Positions 7,468-15,865 of a stretch of DNA of 64,000 nt are shown piece after piece. Position 1 is the stretch's first letter, and each line of letters opens with the position of its first letter. The translations under genes were made by a program, and so were the position numbers. Origin of the DNA: Cardiobacteriaceae bacterium TAE3-ERU3 (GTDB taxonomy: Bacteria > Pseudomonadota > Gammaproteobacteria > Cardiobacteriales > Cardiobacteriaceae); the NCBI GenBank assembly GCA_019218315.1, contig JAHUUI010000005.1, positions 1-64,000 of the forward strand, written 5' to 3'. The notes beneath the pieces were generated by a model, which saw only the letters and a program-made list of their open reading frames with translations, was not told the origin of the DNA and did not search any database.

Positions 7468-7476
7468 CAGACCCTA

Positions 7477-7738
7477 GCCAGCTATTGCAGCGCGTGCAAG
7501 GAAAGAATCACTACAGAGCGAGTGATGCAGGCATTGGCTGTTTTTCGCAAAATGGTCAATGCACAAGAAGGCGAATCTGACGAAATATAGCCCACTAAGA
7601 ATACCCTCGTCTGAATCACCCATAGATCTGAGAGTTCTTTGTTGATGATTTCAATGCATTCCACAACGTGCTGCTTTAGCTATTACGACTGTTGCCCCCT
7701 GTGTTACTCGAAGAAGTCTACAACAAGCAGTGTCATTG
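7477..7738 (+). pseudogene. MqsA/YgiT-type antitoxin pseudogene, 3' part
   Basis: Directly after the TA duplication the frame reads ASYCSACKERITTERVMQAL and AVFRKMVNAQEGESDEI then TAG. SYCSACKE supplies the second CxxC zinc knuckle and FRKMVNA the linker of MqsA-like antitoxins. Beyond the stop, degenerate pieces such as NAFHN and LLRLLP...LLEEV (to about 7738) look like the eroded XRE-type HTH and C-terminus. It joins the 5' part at 5077-5176. No MqsR-like toxin is adjacent. Confidence 0.6.
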
Positions 7739-7754
7739 AAAATTGTTATATCCT

Positions 7755-7948
7755 ATTCGAATAAAAACGACAAATTAAACCGCGATATTCGCAAGTTTAT
7801 AGCCAAGTGAGGTTACATAATTAACTAAATTATATGACACCTATTGAGTAGAAAAAATAGTCTGATTATTCTAAGAAATGGCTGTGTGTCAAATGGGATA
7901 TTTACTTCCCGGCGATATGAAAAAATCGATGATACTTTAAAGGAAATG
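7755..7948 (+). pseudogene. Probable decayed higB toxin gene
   Basis: Short pieces in different frames recall HigB: KLNRDIRKF (compare the usual KLPxDIxxxA), then NSLIILRN, WLCVKWD and RYEKIDDTLKE in place of the SIRIN-WRICFxW-DAYDVEIVDYH ending. They stop just before the higA ribosome site. This order and position match a higBA operon whose toxin has been lost. The call rests on eye alignment only. Confidence 0.3.
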
Positions 7949-7951
7949 TGT

Positions 7952-8203
7952 ATGAGTAAAATGAAAAATCCTGCTCACCCTGGTAAGTGTTTGAAAATCG
8001 CTTACCTAGAGCCTAAAGGAATCAGTAGAGAAGATGCCGCCAAAGTATTTAACCTATCACTTGAAGAGTTAGATGACCTATTAGATGGTAAGAAAAGCAT
8101 TGATTTAGTGCTAGCCACAAATATAGCAAATTATTTCCAATCCACACCTCAGTTCTGGCTACGACTCCAAGCAGCATATGATGTTGCCCAGACCCGCATG
8201 TGA
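7952..8203 (+). CDS. higA: HigA-family antitoxin (VapI-like XRE protein)
   Basis: The protein is 83 residues from the ATG at 7952, chosen because AAAGGA lies 8 bases upstream and because HigA proteins begin near MKNPAHPGKCLKI. The block GISREDAAKVFNLSLEELDDLL is the helix-turn-helix and STPQFWLRLQAAYDVAQTR the highly conserved HigA end. It is a DNA-binding antitoxin that normally neutralises the HigB mRNA endonuclease. Only a ruined higB seems to precede it, so it is an orphan. The longer frame from 7844 runs through the relic. Confidence 0.85.
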   Translation: MSKMKNPAHPGKCLKIAYLEPKGISREDAAKVFNLSLEELDDLLDGKKSIDLVLATNIANYFQSTPQFWLRLQAAYDVAQTRM

Positions 8204-8772
8204 TGATACATCTAGTAGATGTTAACCCAGTATCAACTCAGTCACTCCAGTACACTATCAGTCACCTGAGTACACTATTTGTTACTGTGATGACAAATCT
8301 GTCGATCTCTTTCACTGTTGGTCCACTGATGGAACAATAAGGCCAGTACTGGTACAGCAGTACCAGCCATGGCACAAATGACTATACGAAATGGATTGAT
8401 ACTATTTCAATACTCCGTTTTCTGAGACGAGAGCGTAACTAGCTACTGGTTCAGTAAACAGATTCATTATTGGAAAAATGATGTGGATTCATTGGCTGCA
8501 AGTGGTAGCCAGAAATTACAGCCACGAGCACTAGCTTTTATCGCTCCAAATCTTTGGTTCTTAGCCATTTGACTGGCGCTGACCAGTGCCCGCTATTTAT
8601 GCTCCATCCCAATTACAGTATTTAATAATGTCTAGAAAAGGGACAAATGGAGCAACGAAACCGAACAAACGAGACTAAAAAAACAGTGATTCCAACTATG
8701 AATATTTCGGGTTGTAATTAAGTTATAGTGAGGTTGCCCAGTGTTTCCTTTGTCAAAGCGTAAGGAGCTAAA
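8204..8772. other. 569-base stretch without a recognisable gene
   Basis: No credible coding frame was seen. It contains a tandem pair of 20-base units at 8239-8278 and a small dyad (GGTAC-AGCA-GTACC) near 8353. It is probably eroded island DNA. Confidence 0.5.
8239..8278. repeat. Two tandem 20-base units
   Basis: CAGTCACTCCAGTACACTAT is followed immediately by CAGTCACCTGAGTACACTAT. The two differ at three central bases. No third copy was seen. Confidence 0.6.
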
Positions 8773-9216
8773 ATGAAAAATGTAAACGCAGACTATCATC
8801 AAGATTTTTATGCTTGGCTTTCAATTCAATTATTTCATTTAAAAAACCATAACTTTGACAATTTAGATTTAGATAACTTGATAGAAGAAGTCGAGGCGAT
8901 GGGTAGAAAAGAAATACGGGAAATGAAAGGCATAATGATCGTCCTTATTGCTCATTTGTTGAAAGCAAAATTTCAACCAGAAAAAAATGAAACGAGTTGG
9001 CGCAAAACATTACAGGAGCAAAGAATACATTTGGGTTTTGTTCTTGAGGATTCACCCAGTTTAAAAAATCATTTAGAGGATGAGGAGTGGATGAACAACG
9101 TATGGGGTTATGCTGTGAATATGGCAAGTGCGGAAACTAACTTGGCAAAGGGCACATTTCCTGATTTACCAATTTGGACGGCCAATCAAATTCTAGATGA
9201 AAATTTTCCATGTTAA
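8773..9216 (+). CDS. DUF29 family protein
   Basis: A 147-residue protein. The start (ADYHQDFYAWLSIQLFHLKN), the NLIEEVEAMGRKEIREMKG block and the end (TFPDLPIWTANQILDENFPC) are diagnostic of the DUF29 family: small alpha-helical proteins of unknown role that are abundant in cyanobacteria and found patchily in accessory DNA of proteobacteria. A good AAGGAG site sits before the ATG. It stands alone between non-coding stretches near the island end. Confidence 0.85.
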   Translation: MKNVNADYHQDFYAWLSIQLFHLKNHNFDNLDLDNLIEEVEAMGRKEIREMKGIMIVLIAHLLKAKFQPEKNETSWRKTLQEQRIHLGFVLEDSPSLKNHLEDEEWMNNVWGYAVNMASAETNLAKGTFPDLPIWTANQILDENFPC

Positions 9217-9642
9217 TGACTCGAACCAATACGCGTCAGGACCACTCTCTAAAAGCCCCCCATGAGCCTCTCAATGAATTCAATCGAATCTCCTGACTGA
9301 CACTTGCCGCATTTACTGACGCATTACACAATCAAAAAATAGCCATAGTGTGACCATAGGAAACCAAAAATTTATGGGGAGATAATTTCGTTTGTTGGTC
9401 ATGAAAATTTGTGCTGTAAAATGTGAGTGGTAGTCTAGTGAAAACGTGACCATATCATGTAAATCTACATTTAATTACAATCACTATGATACTAAATTTC
9501 AACTGAGACCATGACAATCAACATTGAATGACGTTAAATTATCTCAAAAAAGTCCTTTTATATTAGCCGAATATATGTTTTAATGTATCTACTGCTCATT
9601 TAAGGTGGTTTTTCGAAATTCCAAAAAACCACATTGACATGG
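9217..9642. other. Non-coding island end with GTGACCA repeats and a hairpin
   Basis: No gene is seen. The stretch holds GTGACCA at 9350 and 9446, continued beyond the tRNA fragment by an inverted copy at 9784 and direct copies at 9806 and 9817. It also holds a 9-bp-stem hairpin at 9605-9632. The layout resembles recombinase arm sites around an attachment site. Confidence 0.4.
9605..9632. repeat. Perfect 9-bp inverted repeat beside the attachment site
   Basis: GTGGTTTTT at 9605-9613 pairs with AAAAACCAC at 9624-9632 across a 10-base loop. It ends about 10 bases before the tRNA-derived segment. It could be a recombination structure or a transcription stop for island genes. Confidence 0.45.
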
Positions 9643-9678
9643 TGGGGGTCGTTGGTTCGAGTCCAATCGTGTCTACCA
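9643..9678 (+). other. 3' fragment of a tRNA gene (attachment-site scar)
   Basis: The bases form a T-arm (GTTGG-TTCGAGT-CCAAT), an acceptor 3' strand (CGTGTCT), a discriminator A and an encoded CCA. No 5' half of a tRNA precedes it: acceptor, D-arm and anticodon arm are absent. A rho-independent terminator follows 10 bases later. This is the standard remnant left when an island integrates into the 3' end of a tRNA gene. The amino-acid type cannot be fixed from this piece. Confidence 0.75.
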
Positions 9679-9687
9679 GAATTTCAA

Positions 9688-9717
9688 AAGCCGCTTTCTT
9701 CAAGAAGCGGCTTTTTT
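9688..9717 (+). terminator. Rho-independent terminator after the tRNA fragment
   Basis: A stem AAGCCGCTT/AAGCGGCTT with a short loop is followed by a T run. It is probably the native terminator of the tRNA gene, carried along with the attachment site. Confidence 0.85.
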
Positions 9718-9888
9718 GTTAATCAAATACAAGTACTTATCTCTCCTACTTCGCCCTATCACCCACGACCACTTTTCTGCACTTGGTCACGTCCATCTTT
9801 ACGCCGTGACCAAAACGTGACCAAACCTGATTTCTTATGGATCGAGCATGACCCCCACTTTTCTTGCATAACAGCCGCTACATCATGA

Positions 9889-12099
9889 AACCTTGGCCAA
9901 GGTGAAAGCAACGACAACGCACACATCAGTGACGTTGGCGGACAAGGAGGATTTAGCAAATCAGTTGGCTATGGTACAGACAGCGACAGCCGTAGCAGCA
10001 CTACCCGCGCCGGTATAGCCACCGCTAATCTCACTGTGACAGATGATGCTGCACAACGCCGACTAACCGGGCAAAGTGCTGCTGAAGCAGCCAAAGCCGC
10101 ACAGATCGGCATCACCACAGAAACCGCTAAAGCCAACAGCGGCGCCCTGTTTAACACTTTTGACGCTGAAAAAGTCCAGCAGGACATCGACACGCAAATT
10201 GCGGTAACCAAAGAGTTTGGCAAAATTGCGCCGAAAATTGTTGCAGATGTGGCAGACAGTTTGGGCAATACGCAGGAATACGAAATAAAGTTACAGTTAA
10301 AAGGCGATCTTGAGAGCTTGGTTGCAAATAGTAGCGACCCGGAAAAACGAGCACTTGCACAAGCAGAACTTAATAAAGTAAATACCTATCTTGTTGAGAA
10401 CAAAGCAAGCTACGACTTATGGAAAGAAGGAGGGATTGCTCGGGGCATTGCCCAAGGTGGAGTTGGCGGTTTAATGACAGGTGATTTTGGTGGTGCCGCA
10501 GCCGGTTTCGGGACATCACTTGCAGCCCCTGTACTGAATGACCTTAGTGGAAAACATGGTGGTTCAGTTATCAATACCTTCGCCAGTGCAGCCATCGGTG
10601 GTGCTCTTGGCGGGAATATGGGCGGTGCAGTGGTTGGTACTAACGTTGACGCAAATAATCGCCAGTTGCATCCCGTGGAAATAGACATCATCAATACTCA
10701 TGCCAAGGACTTCGCACTTAAGCAAGGTATCAGTGAAGAAGAAGCAAGAAGTGAATTGGCATCAGCTGCCCTATCACAAGTAGACGCAGAATACAGTTAC
10801 CTAATTAGTGATAAGCAGAATTATCGCGATGCACAGGCATTCCTGAAAACTATTGGTGCGGGAGAATCTTTTAAGGACGACTACGGACGGACACAAACAC
10901 TCTTTGATGAAAGAGGTAAAGCAAATTTCTATGACTATGCGATGAATACAGAGTATGTCTATGGCGACAACCCATTCTATGACAACATCAAAGCGCATGC
11001 CCCAGCGTTTGCGGGGCACCTGAATAAAGAAATATTGTGGAAGGCCGGTAGTTCTCATCTTGCTGATACGGTAAATCAGCCTGAAACCGTGAAAAAACTC
11101 GTCTTGAATAACATCATTGAAGGCAGAACCAAAATCGTCGATGAATTGACTGATAATCGTAAGCGTGCAGAGAAAGAACATGGTTGGGAAAAAGAAAGTG
11201 ATATTTCGGTTCCATTGATTGGTGATCTCGGATACAAAATTAGCGGTATTAGACGGGCTGAAGTCAGTGATGAACAAAATCGACAAAGAGTGAGCTTACA
11301 GAGTATCAGTACCTTTTTGGATAATAGCTATGCAGGTATTTATAGCGCCACTGAATCAGATTTAACGTCCAAGGAGCGCAAACACTATCAAAGTGCAGGC
11401 AATTTACTGAGTGGATTTGAAGCACTCGCAGCCATTGATGCAACTGTTGCCATGACTGGTAACTTAGGTAAGAATAAAACCGTTATTACAAAAGGTATCA
11501 GACAAGGTACCCAAGAAGCCAAAAATACCTTCAAGGAAGCCATAAACAGAGGCTGAGATGGTCGTCTTGGAGAGTATAAATTTAATCCTGAAGATGGAAC
11601 GTTTATAGGCACCAGGGGAGGAAAGCTCATCAATACCGGTGTTAAAGACACCGTAACTGGCGACTTTATTTTCCAACGTATTAATGCTCAAGGTCGACCT
11701 TATGGTAACTACCTTACGGTTAATGCAGATGGAATACAAAACTACCGTGTTAGCAAGCCTACAGGACAAAAGGGAAATAGTGACCAACCCCATGGAAACT
11801 CGTTAGCATATCAGGGAGAAACGCATGTTTATGCAATCCGCGGTGAGGACGGCATTTACAAGATTGGCGAAAGTACACAAGGCATGAATCAGTATGGCCA
11901 GTCCATTCGCGGCGAAGCGCAGGCTCAGGCCTTGCGTGAGCAAACGGGTGAATTTTTTTGGTCAGAAATACGGAAAAATTTTCCAAATAAAAGAGAAGGA
12001 GTTTCCTATCAGGATGCAATCCGTGACCGTTATCGTCGTTTATTTGGTGATGACAAACTACCCGGTAACCTTGAACATTTGAGAGGTAAAAAGAAATGA
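9889..12099 (+). pseudogene. 5'-truncated CdiA/filamentous-haemagglutinin toxin with in-frame TGA
   Basis: One reading frame runs from after a stop at 9886 to 12099, broken only by TGA at 11554-11556. The start (GFSKSVGYGTDSDSRSSTTR) and the glycine/alanine-rich segments match the C-terminal third of two-partner-secretion adhesins/CdiA. The several-kilobase N-terminus with signal and TPS domain is absent. After the TGA the frame continues to a tip, HVYAIRGEDGIYKIGEST ... RDRYRRLFGD, that resembles a GIY-YIG-like nuclease. The tip ends in ATGA overlap with an immunity-like gene. Both lesions mean no functional effector is made. Confidence 0.7.
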
Positions 12100-12509
12100 G
12101 TAAATTAAACCATAACAAAAAATTTGTAATAAGTGGAATTTCACTAACTAAATTAAGGATTAGAAAAGATAGCATTAAAATTTCTAAAATTATTTGTGAG
12201 TCATTAGAAAAAAAATTAATTGAGCATGATTTTTTTGAAGGGTTGCCTTTCGTTTGGATTGGTCTAAGCATTCTTCTCGGTCTAAAAGACGATGAAGCTC
12301 CTGAGTTCGTTAATATAAGTAAAGATTATGAATGTATTAATTTAAGGATAGAGGTCAACTGTGAGCATATGCGGGAAATGAGCGTTGATGAATTTACCCA
12401 TTTTTTGGAGCGGCCGATATATAAAACCATGCTTTGGATATGCGAGGAGTATGACAAAGATCCTACTTTTATCCATCAGCACTTCCAGCACTTGGAATTG
12501 GATAGCTAG
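12096..12509 (+). CDS. Immunity protein for polymorphic toxin (Imm39-like)
   Basis: A 137-residue cytoplasmic protein that starts inside the stop of the toxin frame (ATGA), the classic toxin-immunity layout. The pattern FVISGISLTKLRIRKDSIK, FEGLPFVWIGLSILLGLKDD and FVNISKDYECINLRIEVN recalls the Imm39 family as I remember it. It probably binds and neutralises the nuclease tip of the neighbouring CdiA-like protein. It is intact although the toxin is broken, so it may still protect the cell against siblings carrying a working toxin. The family name is tentative; the immunity role rests mostly on position. Confidence 0.65.
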   Translation: MSKLNHNKKFVISGISLTKLRIRKDSIKISKIICESLEKKLIEHDFFEGLPFVWIGLSILLGLKDDEAPEFVNISKDYECINLRIEVNCEHMREMSVDEFTHFLERPIYKTMLWICEEYDKDPTFIHQHFQHLELDS

Positions 12510-12581
12510 GCTGGTGGCTATGGATAAGGTATAAATGTCCGATACCTAAAGGTTTTATTGTTTTAGCCCACCCAAAGATAA

Positions 12582-12983
12582 GGTGTAAAGCCTTATGGAC
12601 ACTACCATACGATCAATGCAGATAAAATAAAAAATCACCATCTAATAAACAAGCAAGTAGTTTATAGTGGTGATTCCTGCTTTGTTGCCGGAACACTGAT
12701 CGAAACAGCCAATGGTCTCAAGCCAGTTGAGCAAATCAATCTTGGGGAGTTAATCTGGTCAAGAGAGGAATTTGGCGACAAGTATGACTATCGCCCTGTT
12801 ATCGCCACAAAAGTCACCCCGGATGTTCCTATCTATGCAGTCAATGTACGCCATGACAATGGTTTGGAAGAGACCTTTAACACTACCGAAGAACACCCGT
12901 TCTGGATTGACGGTATAGGCTGGCGAAAGCGAAAGCCATCAAAACTACCAAGCAGCTCAAGCCAAACAAGCCCCAGTAGATAA
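12582..12983 (+). pseudogene. Orphan Hint (hedgehog/intein) pretoxin fragment
   Basis: An open frame without a start codon reads PYGHYHTINADKIKNHH, then GDSCFVAGTLIETANGLKPV, LGELIWSREEFGDKYDYR and TTEEHPFWIDGIGWRK. The Cys after GDS, the AGTxI strand and the terminal EEHPFWI box define a Hint domain of polymorphic-toxin (PT-HINT) type, which releases toxin tips by autoproteolysis. Sense collapses after GWRK and TAA follows at 12981. It is a displaced tail cassette from a CdiA/Rhs-like protein. Confidence 0.75.
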
Positions 12984-13113
12984 TGCGGTTACACACTGTT
13001 TTGTGCAGCGACAAACGATTAATATAAATCTTTTCATCAGGATTTTTAATAGGCATTTCAAAGCGACGTGTATAATGCCTGCTCTTTCTGTGCCCAGCTT
13101 TACAGGTAACTTA

Positions 13114-14400
13114 ATGTCTGCTTTTAACATTATTGCCATCGTCCTTGTGATTACAGCGATTTTTGCAGTTATCAACGACCGCTTCATCAAATTACATCGA
13201 ACCATCGGCGTGATGCTTATCGCCTTGATTGCTTCATTACTGATTTTGGTTGCAAAATTTTTTGGCCTCATCCACGATGACGTGCTGACCAAAATGATCA
13301 CTCAGTTTCATTTTAGTGAAACATTGATTCAAGGTATGCTTGGTGCCTTACTCTTTGCCGGCGCTATTCACATTAGATCCGATGATTTACGACCACGGCT
13401 TATTCCCATTGCAGTAATGGCAACTTGTGGCGTATTGATTTCAACGTTTATCGTTGGTTACTTGATCTACTACGCCTTACATTTTCTGAGTAGTATCAAC
13501 TTGCCGTTGATGTACTGCTTTACTTTCGCAGCTTTGATTTCACCTACTGATCCTATCGCCGTACTCGCCATTTTGCGCTCCATCGGCGTATCAAAAGGGT
13601 TGGATATGGATGTATGCGGCGAATCGCTATTCAACGATGGTATTGGCCTGGTTGTATTTACTTTCTTCGTTTCGCTAGCGGTCAATGCTGAAAATATGGG
13701 TGCTTTGGAAGTATCGCTGTTCTTTTTACAGAACGTCGGCGGTGCTTTAATCCTCGGCGCCGTAAGCAGCTATCTTGTGTTCAAGATGATGGGCTCAGTT
13801 TCCGATTACCATATCGAGATTTTGCTCAGCTTGGCGCTTGTTTTTGGCTCCTTCCAGTTTGCCGAATGGATAGGCGTATCGCCAGCGATTACTTCAGTGA
13901 TGGTTGGCTTGGTGTTTGGCCACCTCTGCTATAAAAACATGACGGAAAAGAGCCGCAGCTCGATGTACACTTTTTGGGAAGTGATTGATGAAGTGCTGAA
14001 TACAGTGCTGTTCGTCATGGTTGGCATCGTTTTGCTATTGGTTCAATTTGATGCGCACCGGATTGTGCTTGGTATTTTCGCCATTATTATTGTGCTCTTT
14101 GGCCGCTGGGTCAGTGTGGCAATCCCTGTCAGTATCATGCAGAAGTGGTTTTACTTTTCGCCACGCTCAATTCTGATTCTTACTTGGGGCGGTTTGCGTG
14201 GCGGGCTCTCGATTGCGATGGCCCTAACGCTACCAAATGGCGAATATAAAGAGTATATTCTGCTGATGACTTATGCAGTAGTCGTCTTTTCTATTCTCAT
14301 TCAGGGTACGACGGTTGGTAGATTGGCCGGCTCGCGTAAAACCCATGGTAACGAATATCGCGACCCTCGCCTAAACGAAGAAATACCGCCCGAACAGTAG
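13114..14400 (+). CDS. Na+/H+ antiporter, CPA1/NhaP type
   Basis: A 428-residue inner-membrane protein with about 12 hydrophobic segments. The block FAALISPTDPIAVLAILRSI, with GESLFNDGIGLVVF about 30 residues later, contains the ion-binding Asp residues of the CPA1 (NhaP/NHE) family; LTWGGLRGGLSIAMAL is the conserved late helix. It exchanges cytosolic Na+ or K+ for protons in pH and salt homeostasis. I place the start at MSAFNIIAIVLVI (13114); the ATG at 13003 would add an implausible polar leader. It is the first core gene after the haemagglutinin debris. Confidence 0.9.
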   Translation: MSAFNIIAIVLVITAIFAVINDRFIKLHRTIGVMLIALIASLLILVAKFFGLIHDDVLTKMITQFHFSETLIQGMLGALLFAGAIHIRSDDLRPRLIPIAVMATCGVLISTFIVGYLIYYALHFLSSINLPLMYCFTFAALISPTDPIAVLAILRSIGVSKGLDMDVCGESLFNDGIGLVVFTFFVSLAVNAENMGALEVSLFFLQNVGGALILGAVSSYLVFKMMGSVSDYHIEILLSLALVFGSFQFAEWIGVSPAITSVMVGLVFGHLCYKNMTEKSRSSMYTFWEVIDEVLNTVLFVMVGIVLLLVQFDAHRIVLGIFAIIIVLFGRWVSVAIPVSIMQKWFYFSPRSILILTWGGLRGGLSIAMALTLPNGEYKEYILLMTYAVVVFSILIQGTTVGRLAGSRKTHGNEYRDPRLNEEIPPEQ

Positions 14401-14473
14401 AAGAAATGGCTACTTCGTTTAAACCTCAGCCTTGATCTGATAGCATCAGGGCCTATTTTCTATGGAGCACGTT

Positions 14474-15793
14474 ATGCACGAAGTACTTTCTCAAGATATC
14501 TTTTCCAAACGCAGAGCAGCTTTACTGGATAAGCTGCCAGATCATGCCGTAGTCGTTTTATATTCAGCGCACGCAGCACACCGCAATGGTGACGTTCATT
14601 ATCCACTACGCCAAGATAGCTACTTTTGGTACTACACTGGCTTCCCTGAGGGTGAATCAATTGCGGTATTACGCAAGAAAAACGGGAAACCACACTACAC
14701 ACTGTTCAATGCGCCGCGCAATCCGGAAAAAGAGATTTGGGAAGGTAAAATCATTGGTCAAGATGGCGCTATAGCCAATTATGGCGCTGACGAGGCCTTA
14801 CCAATTGCAGAACAAGGCAAGCTCGCCGAAATGCTTGCTGATGCCGGTAGTATTTATACGATCTTGGGCGTCAATGCACATAATGATGGCCGCATTACCA
14901 AGCTCCTGCGCGACGTTCATCAGCGCACTGGCCGTGGTGGTGCGCCAATTGACGGCATTCAAGATTTGCGCCGCGTCGCAGATGAAATGCGTATGCACAA
15001 AAGTAGCGAAGAAATCGAGCTAATGCACCGTGCCGGCAAGATTTCAGCTGATGGCCACCGCGCGGCAATGATCGCAACTTATCCGGGCATGTATGAGTAT
15101 GAAGTCCAAGCCGTACTGGAAGCAGAATTCCGCCGCCACAATTGCCATTGGGCTTATGGCAGCATAGTCGCAAGTGCAGAAAATGCCTGCTGCCTGCACT
15201 ATCACGCCAATAATGCAAAATTGCGCGATGGCGACTTAATGATGATTGATGCTGGCGCAGAATATGGCGGTTATGCTGGTGACATCAGCCGTACATACCC
15301 AATTAACGGCAAATTCAGCCGTGATCAGCAAGCACTGTACGAAGTGGTACTCGCTGCAGAAACTGCTGGGATCGAACATGCACGTGCCGGCATTCGCCAT
15401 CTGGAATTGCACGAGCAAACCAAGCGCATTCTCATGCAAGGCATGATCGATGAAGGCATCATCAAAGGTTCACTGGATTACTGGCTGGAAGAAGACCGCT
15501 TTAAGCAATTTTACATGCACGGCACCGGGCACTGGATCGGGCTCGATGTACATGATGTTGGCGTATATATGCCGGATGGTCAGTCGCGAATTTACGAGCC
15601 GGGCGTTGCAATTACCGTCGAGCCAGGCCTTTACATTCAGGCTGATGACACCAGCGTTGATGAGCGCTGGCGCGGTATTGGTATCCGCATTGAAGACGAT
15701 GTCATCATTACGGATGGTCAAGCAGAAGTCACCACAGCGGACATCCCAAAAACCGTCAGCGAGATCGAAGCCATCATGCGTGATCGGCGCTAA
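14474..15793 (+). CDS. pepP: Xaa-Pro aminopeptidase (aminopeptidase P)
   Basis: The protein is 439 residues from the ATG at 14474, whose ribosome site GGAG lies inside an earlier in-frame ATG at 14462. The N-terminal AMP_N domain (LLDKLPDHAVVVLYSA) is followed by a pita-bread metallopeptidase fold. Metal ligands are recognisable in MIDAGAEYGGYAGDISRTYP (Asp, Asp), GTGHWIGLDVHD (His), AITVEPGLYI (Glu) and GIGIRIEDD (Glu). It removes N-terminal residues preceding proline, using two Mn ions. Its length is close to the E. coli enzyme (441). Confidence 0.95.
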   Translation: MHEVLSQDIFSKRRAALLDKLPDHAVVVLYSAHAAHRNGDVHYPLRQDSYFWYYTGFPEGESIAVLRKKNGKPHYTLFNAPRNPEKEIWEGKIIGQDGAIANYGADEALPIAEQGKLAEMLADAGSIYTILGVNAHNDGRITKLLRDVHQRTGRGGAPIDGIQDLRRVADEMRMHKSSEEIELMHRAGKISADGHRAAMIATYPGMYEYEVQAVLEAEFRRHNCHWAYGSIVASAENACCLHYHANNAKLRDGDLMMIDAGAEYGGYAGDISRTYPINGKFSRDQQALYEVVLAAETAGIEHARAGIRHLELHEQTKRILMQGMIDEGIIKGSLDYWLEEDRFKQFYMHGTGHWIGLDVHDVGVYMPDGQSRIYEPGVAITVEPGLYIQADDTSVDERWRGIGIRIEDDVIITDGQAEVTTADIPKTVSEIEAIMRDRR

Positions 15794-15819
15794 CTGGCTT
15801 TAACGATCTTGATATTACT

Positions 15820-15847
15820 ATTATCCTGGCACATCAGCCGGGATAAT
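15820..15847 (+). terminator. Stem-loop after pepP
   Basis: ATTATCCTGGC and GCCGGGATAAT pair around a 6-base loop 27 bases after the pepP stop. Only a weak T tract follows (CTTATG), so termination may be inefficient. Confidence 0.45.
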
Positions 15848-15865
15848 CTTATGAATAGCCAGTTA

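Larger units (their letters stand above)
5177..7474. mobile_element. Composite IS5-family unit carrying a HEPN gene
   Basis: The unit is bounded by outward-facing copies of GGGTCTGTTGACA: a solo end at 5177 (16 bases, GGGTCTGTTGACAATT, identical to the left end of the internal IS) and the IS right end at 7474. Both outer junctions are flanked by TA, giving C-TA|element|TA-G, the CTAG target and TA duplication known for the IS427 group of the IS5 family. Deleting the unit plus one TA fuses the flanking antitoxin halves in frame (PSVL-ASYCSAC). It therefore inserted as one piece, with the HEPN gene as passenger. Confidence 0.75.
6666..7474 (-). mobile_element. IS5-family (IS427-like) insertion sequence
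   Basis: An 809-base element with terminal inverted repeats GGGTCTGTTGACA at both ends and two overlapping leftward transposase frames covering nearly its whole length. The right junction is GACCC-TAG, matching the TA target rule. The left internal junction reads TTAGA-GGGTC, without a clean duplication, which fits its being internal to the larger composite unit. Confidence 0.85.

Noticed and set aside
7844-7951. N-terminal extension of the HigA-like protein
   Set aside because: Non-ATG start and no family similarity to HigA; it covers the probable higB relic, while a good ribosome site precedes 7952.
9634-9888. 84-aa open frame starting MTWWGSLVRVQ
   Set aside because: It runs over the tRNA 3' fragment and its terminator; such frames are common translation artefacts of attachment sites.
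11884-12099. Separate 71-aa gene starting at an ATG after the TGA
   Set aside because: The same frame continues without a break from the TGA at 11554, so this is the tail of the toxin and not an independent gene.
13003-13113. Extended N-terminus of the antiporter
   Set aside because: Polar, non-conserved leader; family proteins begin directly with the first membrane helix.
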